DNA of 10,899 bases from JAWLDB01 sp041686915 (lineage in GTDB: Bacteria; Bacillota; UBA994; UBA5500). Below are positions 7,055-10,899 of the stretch, in pieces. The stretch covers positions 1-10,899 of the forward strand of contig JAWLDB010000084.1 of the NCBI GenBank assembly GCA_041686915.1. The letters are read 5' to 3'. Under the pieces are notes generated by a model. The model was not told the origin of the DNA. It worked only from the letters and a program-made list of their open reading frames with translations, and did not search any database. Position numbers and translations under genes: made by a program. How positions within the stretch are numbered: position 1 is the stretch's first letter; every line of letters starts with the position of its first letter.

Positions 7055-8395
7055 GTGGTGAAAAGGGCCGTACTAGCAATTGTGGCAGCACTTGGTCTGC
7101 TCACCCTGTTTGTAGACGGACGGTCGGCGATCCTATTGGTAGCGATGATCTCAGTCCTGCTGTTCAGCACAGAGGCCATGGGTTTGATACCCAGTTGCTT
7201 TCTTTTGCTTACCCTGCTATCGCTGAGCTTGGACGCTGCGGAGCGTCACCTCGCCTTTTCGGGCTTTCAGTCTTCCATCCTCTATTTCTTGATTGCGGCT
7301 ACCGGGGTAGGAACGGCAGTCTCCAAGTCGGGTTTAGGCAGGTGGTTTATCGTCCGGCTGAAAGGCGTAGTTTACAAGACCAGATACCCTCTTCCGGCGC
7401 TATTAGTGGGCTCATTCTTTCCGCTCTCCTTCATCTTGCCTTCCTCGGTGACCCGTAACGCAGTTCTTCACCCACTGTTGGATGAGTTTCTCGATACACA
7501 GCCACTAGGCTATTTGGATGCACCACGAGTCAGGTTGACCTTAGGCATGCTTAATCCCCTGGCTTCCTCCGCCTTACTAACGGGAGGGCTGGCGCCTATG
7601 GTTAGCGCCAGTCTTCTAGGAGGTTTCAGCTGGGGCAGATGGTTCGTACTGATGGCTGTGCCCTATTACCTGCTTATGCTAGCTGGCCTGGGTTACCTGC
7701 TAGCGCGCTACAAAGTGCCGGAAGAACATAAGATGAGCCAGCCTGGAGAGGAAATACATAGTGAGAAAGTGAGACTCTGCCGAAGCGACTGGTTCATTCT
7801 AGCAATCCTGCTAATGATGGTCCTGTTCTGGGTTACAGATTTTTGGCACGGCTTGCCGGCCGTAGTACCAGCCATAGCTGGCTTCACGGCTCTCCTTATC
7901 GGTGGCTGTGTTGAGTGGAGCGATATTAAGCGTACTCAGACTTGGGATACCGTAATAGTTCTTGGTACACTTCTATCTTTGGTGGAAGCTGTGAAGCACT
8001 ATGGAGTGCTCGACTTGCTGGTAGGACGGTTGGAAGCGGTGCTTCCTCCGTCGGGGAATGAGCTTCTGCTCTTGCTAGGTTTCATGCTCGCGACAGTGCT
8101 GTTCAATCTGTTAATACCGAGCATTACCGTCTGCCTGACCCTGCTGATTCCCATCTTCACTCAGCTGGCTGCAAGTCTGGGCTTAAACCCCGTGCTAGTA
8201 GGGCTGATTATCACCATGACTGTGGACAGTGTGAAACTCTATCCGACGCAGTCTACACCGCTCCTGATGGTATATGACAACAGAGTGTTCAAAACACGCG
8301 ATGTCGCCACAATGGGTATCTTTATGCTAGCTATGCTAAGTGTATTGGGGATTGTAATCTTCAGGCCCTATTGGGGCATGCTGGGAATACGGTGA
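7055..8395 (+). CDS. SLC13/DASS-type anion transporter (ArsB/NhaD superfamily), 446 aa
   Basis: An integral membrane protein with about 11-12 hydrophobic segments across its length, with hairpin-like half-helices as in DASS (divalent anion:sodium symporter) carriers. Residues below are counted from GTG 7055. Two equivalent half-motifs occupy the positions of the two SNT signatures: PSSVTRNAVLHPLL (129-142) and IPSITVCLTLLIPI (354-367). In both, the SNT asparagine is replaced (S131-V-T133 and S356-I-T358). After the first comes a Gly-rich stretch, LTGGLAPMVSASLLGG (175-190). Substrate and coupling ion cannot be told. The frame is open upstream to a TTG at 7040, but GAGG at 7044-7047 lies seven bases before GTG 7055, which I prefer; GTG 7058 is also possible. 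The gene stands alone, diverging from the phosphoesterase gene. Confidence 0.8.
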   Translation: MVKRAVLAIVAALGLLTLFVDGRSAILLVAMISVLLFSTEAMGLIPSCFLLLTLLSLSLDAAERHLAFSGFQSSILYFLIAATGVGTAVSKSGLGRWFIVRLKGVVYKTRYPLPALLVGSFFPLSFILPSSVTRNAVLHPLLDEFLDTQPLGYLDAPRVRLTLGMLNPLASSALLTGGLAPMVSASLLGGFSWGRWFVLMAVPYYLLMLAGLGYLLARYKVPEEHKMSQPGEEIHSEKVRLCRSDWFILAILLMMVLFWVTDFWHGLPAVVPAIAGFTALLIGGCVEWSDIKRTQTWDTVIVLGTLLSLVEAVKHYGVLDLLVGRLEAVLPPSGNELLLLLGFMLATVLFNLLIPSITVCLTLLIPIFTQLAASLGLNPVLVGLIITMTVDSVKLYPTQSTPLLMVYDNRVFKTRDVATMGIFMLAMLSVLGIVIFRPYWGMLGIR

Positions 8396-8402
8396 TGCAA
8401 AA

Positions 8403-8430
8403 AGCCCAGGAGCGCATTTGCTCCTGGGTT
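8403..8430. terminator. Terminator between convergent transporter and flavoprotein genes
   Basis: A 9-bp perfect stem (CCCAGGAGC 8405-8413, GCTCCTGGG 8420-8428) with a GCATTT loop, extendable by one G-U and one A-U pair, begins a few bases after the transporter stop. Read on the minus strand it is followed by CTTTTTGC, so it is a good intrinsic terminator for the MarR-flavoprotein operon. On the plus strand the tail is only TTCGTTATTT. Confidence 0.8.
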
Positions 8431-8443
8431 CGTTATTTACCGA

Positions 8444-8998
8444 CTAACCACTGGCGAGTTGCACGCCCGCGCGGAAAGCTTTCTCCAGCAGCTTTTTGTT
8501 ACCGGCTGCTGCGTCTGGGGTGAACGCCTTAGTGGCAATCAGCCGCTTACGCACCTTCAGGCCCATTGGCTTAAGCCATTTCTCAGTATAGCGGAAGTAG
8601 CGCATGAAGAAGATCGAGAAAGGCACGGCATGCGAATAGACCATAACCGTCTGCCTCACGCCAAACCGTGGCTTGTGCTGCTTATCCGTCAGTGGATAGA
8701 ACCGGTCAAGCATCAACTTGGTTTGAGCGCTCACCTGGCAGACATAGACAGGGGAACCGATCACCACAGCGTCGGCGTCCTTGATGTCACTATAGATAGA
8801 CTGCATATCATCCTTGACGGGACAAAAGCCGTGCTCGCGGCAGTACATACATCCCTGGCAGGGCCGGATATTCATCTCGTTCAGGTGATAAAGCTTCGTC
8901 TCTGCGCCTGCGCTCTCCGCCCCTCGCAACAAGGAGCCTACTACCGTGCTGATATTCCCACGTTTGCGCGGGCTGCCTACAAATGCGACTATCTTCAT
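8444..8998 (-). CDS. Flavodoxin-fold NAD(P)H:FMN reductase-like protein with Isf-type cysteine motif, 184 aa
   Basis: A predicted cytoplasmic FMN-binding redox protein. GSPRKRGNISTVV (8-20) is the phosphate-binding loop of the NADPH-dependent FMN reductase family, and ADAVVIGSPVYVCQVSAQTK (75-94) is its second flavin loop. Between them C47, C50, C53 and C59 form CX2CX2CX5C, which fits the compact cysteine motif (CX2CX2CX4-7C) that binds a [4Fe-4S] cluster in iron-sulfur flavoproteins such as methanogen Isf. The C-terminal part (SIFFMRYFRYTEKWLKPMG) is helical and amphipathic. The ATG overlaps the stop of the MarR gene (ATGA), and AGAGGAGG (9009-9016) lies inside the end of that gene. A MarR partner suggests induction by a small organic or redox-active compound, with a reductive detoxification role; this is inference. 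Many homologues are annotated simply as flavodoxin family. Confidence 0.88.
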   Translation of the reverse strand: MKIVAFVGSPRKRGNISTVVGSLLRGAESAGAETKLYHLNEMNIRPCQGCMYCREHGFCPVKDDMQSIYSDIKDADAVVIGSPVYVCQVSAQTKLMLDRFYPLTDKQHKPRFGVRQTVMVYSHAVPFSIFFMRYFRYTEKWLKPMGLKVRKRLIATKAFTPDAAAGNKKLLEKAFRAGVQLASG

Positions 8999-9456
8999 CC
9001 CTTTGGTGCCTCCTCTAGCTGTTGCATAACACTGACGACGTTCTCCAGACTGATGATCAGGCTATCCAGTTCGGCAGGCGATACGTTTGCAAACAGCGCG
9101 GAAAAATACCGGTCGTATGCCCTCATCTTATGTTGCAGGTAGGTGTCCCCCGCCTCAGTCAAGTAAACCCATGTCTTGCGTCTGTCGTCCTGGTCACGTT
9201 CTCGCCTTATCAGGCCAAGCGACTGCAGAGAGTCGAGTAAGCTGGTAAGGCTGCCTTTTTGCATATCCAAACTCTTGCCCAGTTCGGTTGGCAGCGTCCT
9301 ACCCTGCCGCTTGGTGATGAACATGGCTTTTAGCTGGTTGGGGGTTACCTTTGGCTCTATGCCATCATTTAGATGAAACCCGACTGCCAGTTTACGCTGG
9401 TAATTGATCATAAACTCTAGCAACAGGCTGTTTGCCTGGGCCAGCTTCCGTTCCAT
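8995..9456 (-). CDS. MarR-family transcriptional regulator, 153 aa
   Basis: A winged-helix dimeric repressor of the MarR type. The central part, from about residue 40 to 103, holds the helix-turn-helix (TLPTELGKSLDMQKGSLTSL) and the wing signature DQDDRRKTWVYLTEAG; helices for dimerisation flank it. There is no cysteine, so thiol oxidation of the OhrR kind cannot be its signal and a bound ligand is likelier. GTG 9459 is in frame just ahead of ATG 9456; AAGGA (9466-9470) suits either, and I prefer the ATG. It overlaps the flavoprotein gene by ATGA, and its promoter carries a good MarR-like inverted repeat, so it probably represses its own operon. Confidence 0.92.
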   Translation of the reverse strand: MERKLAQANSLLLEFMINYQRKLAVGFHLNDGIEPKVTPNQLKAMFITKRQGRTLPTELGKSLDMQKGSLTSLLDSLQSLGLIRRERDQDDRRKTWVYLTEAGDTYLQHKMRAYDRYFSALFANVSPAELDSLIISLENVVSVMQQLEEAPKG

Positions 9457-9471
9457 CACGACACTTCCTTA

Positions 9472-9485
9472 GTTAGATTTCTAAC
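9472..9485. promoter_or_regulatory. Probable MarR operator
   Basis: GTTAGA (9472-9477) and TCTAAC (9480-9485) form a perfect inverted repeat with a TT spacer. It lies just downstream of the -10 box of the MarR promoter, so it covers the expected transcription start and lies before the ribosome binding site. Its size and TTAG...CTAA form suit a MarR dimer. Repressor identity is inferred from adjacency. Confidence 0.7.
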
Positions 9486-9491
9486 AGTTAT

Positions 9492-9520
9492 ACTATACTG
9501 TATCGTAGGGATGTTGTAAA
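9492..9520 (-). promoter_or_regulatory. Sigma-A-type promoter of the MarR-flavoprotein operon
   Basis: Read on the minus strand, TTTACA (9515-9520) and TATAGT (9492-9497) are separated by exactly 17 bases. Each differs from the consensus at a single position. The predicted start falls near 9485, at the edge of the inverted repeat. Confidence 0.75.
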
Positions 9521-9555
9521 TCGTGCGGTCTGAACTTGCATGCACTAAAGGATGG

Positions 9556-9580
9556 AAAAGGCGCAGGTATCCCTGCGCCC
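9556..9580 (-). terminator. Intrinsic terminator of the FAD-dependent dehydrogenase gene
   Basis: An 8-bp GC-rich stem (GGCGCAGG 9560-9567, CCTGCGCC 9572-9579) with a 4-base loop is followed on the minus strand by TTTTCC, about 15 bases after the stop codon. It separates this gene from the MarR promoter downstream. Confidence 0.8.
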
Positions 9581-9594
9581 CTGACGTCTCTAGG

Positions 9595-10899
9595 CTATTT
9601 GCCCCTTAACCGTTCGCTGATGATGCGGGCCACGTGCACACCGCTCGCACTCGCCTGGGATAGGCCACGGGTTACGCCGGCTCCGTCTCCAATAGCAAAC
9701 ATGTTGGGCAGCTCCGTCTCCAGCTGCTTTGTCAGTTTCAAGCGCGAGCTGTAGAACTTGACTTCCACACCGTAAAGCAGCGTGTCATCGTTAGCCATGC
9801 CTGGCGCGAGTTTATCCAGCGCGTAGATCATTTCGATAATGTTGTCCAGATGTCGCTTTGGTAGCACCAAGCTGAGGTCACCTGGTGTGGCCTTCAAGGT
9901 TGGTTTGGTGAAGCTCTGGGAGAGCCTGTGCTCGTTAGTCCTTCTACCCTTGATCAGATCGCCAAAACGCTGTACGAGCACTCCCCCACCTAACAGGTTA
10001 GAAAAGGAAGCGATACGTTTGCCATACTGGTTTGGCTCATTGAACGGTTCAGTGAACCGGTTGCTGACTAGCAGAGCAAAGTTGGTATTCTCGCTGTGCA
10101 GGCTCTCGTCCCGGTAAGAGTGGCCGTTTACCGTCACGATCCCGTCGTTATTCTCGGCTACGACATACCCCTTCGGGTTCATGCAGAAGGTGCGCACCAA
10201 GTCGCCGTATTGTTTGGTACGGTAAACTAGCTTAGCTTCGTAAACCTCTTCTGTGATGTGCTGGAAGATCTCTGCAGGGATCTCCACACGCACGCCTACG
10301 TCCACCTGGTTGCTGAGGATAGTCAGGCCCAGTCCCCGGCACTGAGTAGCAAACCACTCTGAACCCGCCCGACCAGGGGCAGCGATCACGTATTCAGCCT
10401 GAAGCGGCTCTTGCTTGCACTTGCTATCCGGGGTGATGCGGTAACCTTCATCAGTCTGCTCGATTTTGTCTACCGGGCAGTTGAACACCATGACAATCTT
10501 CTGCTCCAGGTGCTCATAGAGCGCCTTCAGGATCTCCAGGTTGTTCTCCGTACCCAAATGCCTGACCTTGGCCTGCAATAGATGCAGGTCATACGCCAAC
10601 GCCTGCCGGGTAAGGCTAGTATTCTCGGTACTGAAGTACTCGCTGGGCGCTCCGTACTGCATGTTGATATCATCGACGTAGTTGATCAACTGCATGACCT
10701 GGTCGTCCGGGATGTAATCCTGCAGCCAACCACCAAACTGCGTGGTGAAGTTATATTTACCGTCTGAGAAAGCGCCGGCACCGCCAAAGCCTCGCATGAT
10801 ACCGCAAGGGTTACAGTGTATGCAGCTTTCTACTTTCTTGAGGGATATGGGGCAGTTACGCTGATGAATGCTCTTGCCCGCTTCCAGCATGATGATCTT
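9595..10899 (-). CDS. FAD-dependent dehydrogenase, COG2509-like (N-terminus beyond the window)
   Basis: 434 residues are visible and the frame is open to the window edge. The missing part should be about 30-40 residues with the GxGxxG FAD-binding motif, since the visible part begins with KIIMLEAGK, the second strand of that fold. Counting from the edge, R14-N-C16-P leads into C26-x2-C29-x2-C32, then GFGGAGAFSDGK (37-48), a stretch characteristic of COG2509 'uncharacterized FAD-dependent dehydrogenases'. VIAAPGRAGSEW marks the middle FAD/substrate region, and MFAIGDGAGVTRGLSQA (400-416) is the C-terminal FAD motif (G404-D-G406). The internal ATG at 10890 is not the start. It is a flavoprotein oxidoreductase of unknown substrate, probably cytoplasmic. 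The four cysteines could hold an Fe-S cluster; that is inference. It ends at its own terminator and is probably not in the MarR operon. Confidence 0.9.
   Translation of the reverse strand, partial: KIIMLEAGKSIHQRNCPISLKKVESCIHCNPCGIMRGFGGAGAFSDGKYNFTTQFGGWLQDYIPDDQVMQLINYVDDINMQYGAPSEYFSTENTSLTRQALAYDLHLLQAKVRHLGTENNLEILKALYEHLEQKIVMVFNCPVDKIEQTDEGYRITPDSKCKQEPLQAEYVIAAPGRAGSEWFATQCRGLGLTILSNQVDVGVRVEIPAEIFQHITEEVYEAKLVYRTKQYGDLVRTFCMNPKGYVVAENNDGIVTVNGHSYRDESLHSENTNFALLVSNRFTEPFNEPNQYGKRIASFSNLLGGGVLVQRFGDLIKGRRTNEHRLSQSFTKPTLKATPGDLSLVLPKRHLDNIIEMIYALDKLAPGMANDDTLLYGVEVKFYSSRLKLTKQLETELPNMFAIGDGAGVTRGLSQASASGVHVARIISERLRGK

Noticed and set aside
8459..9142. Long plus-strand open frame (227 codons) opposite the flavoprotein and MarR genes
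   Set aside because: It lies antisense to two genes with clear family motifs, shows no recognisable domain, and crosses the ATGA junction of a well-supported operon.
1..10899. Mobile elements, CRISPR arrays, toxin-antitoxin pairs, tRNA or rRNA genes
   Set aside because: No transposase or integrase motifs, regular direct repeats, or RNA gene signatures were seen on either strand.

Overview
The window looks like a chromosomal segment of an anaerobic, low-to-mid GC Gram-positive bacterium, most likely a Clostridia-type member of the Bacillota. The grounds are family content (a GlmL/MutL-like ATPase, a COG2509 FAD-dependent dehydrogenase, a cysteine-rich flavoprotein, a PF16949-type ABC permease), strong AGGAGG-type ribosome binding sites, ATGA-coupled operons and a textbook sigma-A promoter. 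This taxonomic call is inference; nothing in the window fixes a genus. I see no mobile elements, CRISPR arrays, tRNAs or rRNAs, and no gap between genes exceeds 300 bases.

Left part, plus strand. The 3' end of an ABC transporter ATPase gene overlaps, through ATGA, a 12-helix ABC permease gene, which ends at a perfect 12-bp hairpin. A leader of about 230 bases follows, holding a possible 24-codon small ORF with its own good ribosome binding site. Then come two translationally coupled genes: a GlmL/MutL-like ASKHA-fold ATPase of 565 residues and a 291-residue partner with a lipoyl-like (barrel-sandwich) segment. No coenzyme-B12 mutase gene is visible beside them. This pair is the most interesting part of the window. 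It ends at a 14-bp hairpin shared with a convergent gene.

Middle, minus strand. A membrane-anchored PAS-GGDEF diguanylate cyclase lies downstream of a calcineurin-like metallophosphoesterase in the same direction, 82 bases apart. Across a 145-base divergent region, on the plus strand, is an SLC13/DASS-type transporter in which both SNT signature motifs have lost the asparagine.

Right part, minus strand. A MarR-family regulator and a flavoprotein with a CX2CX2CX5C motif form a coupled two-gene operon. Its promoter (TTTACA, 17-base spacer, TATAGT) is followed directly by a GTTAGA-TT-TCTAAC inverted repeat at the predicted transcription start, which suggests autorepression. The operon ends at a hairpin with a T-tract. 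At the right edge is a COG2509 FAD-dependent dehydrogenase, cut at its N-terminus by the window end, with its own terminator.

How the genes work together: the MarR/flavoprotein pair reads as a self-regulated redox response unit. The ABC pair is an exporter of unknown substrate. The ASKHA/barrel-sandwich pair is a likely ATP-driven accessory or reactivation module whose client is not encoded here.
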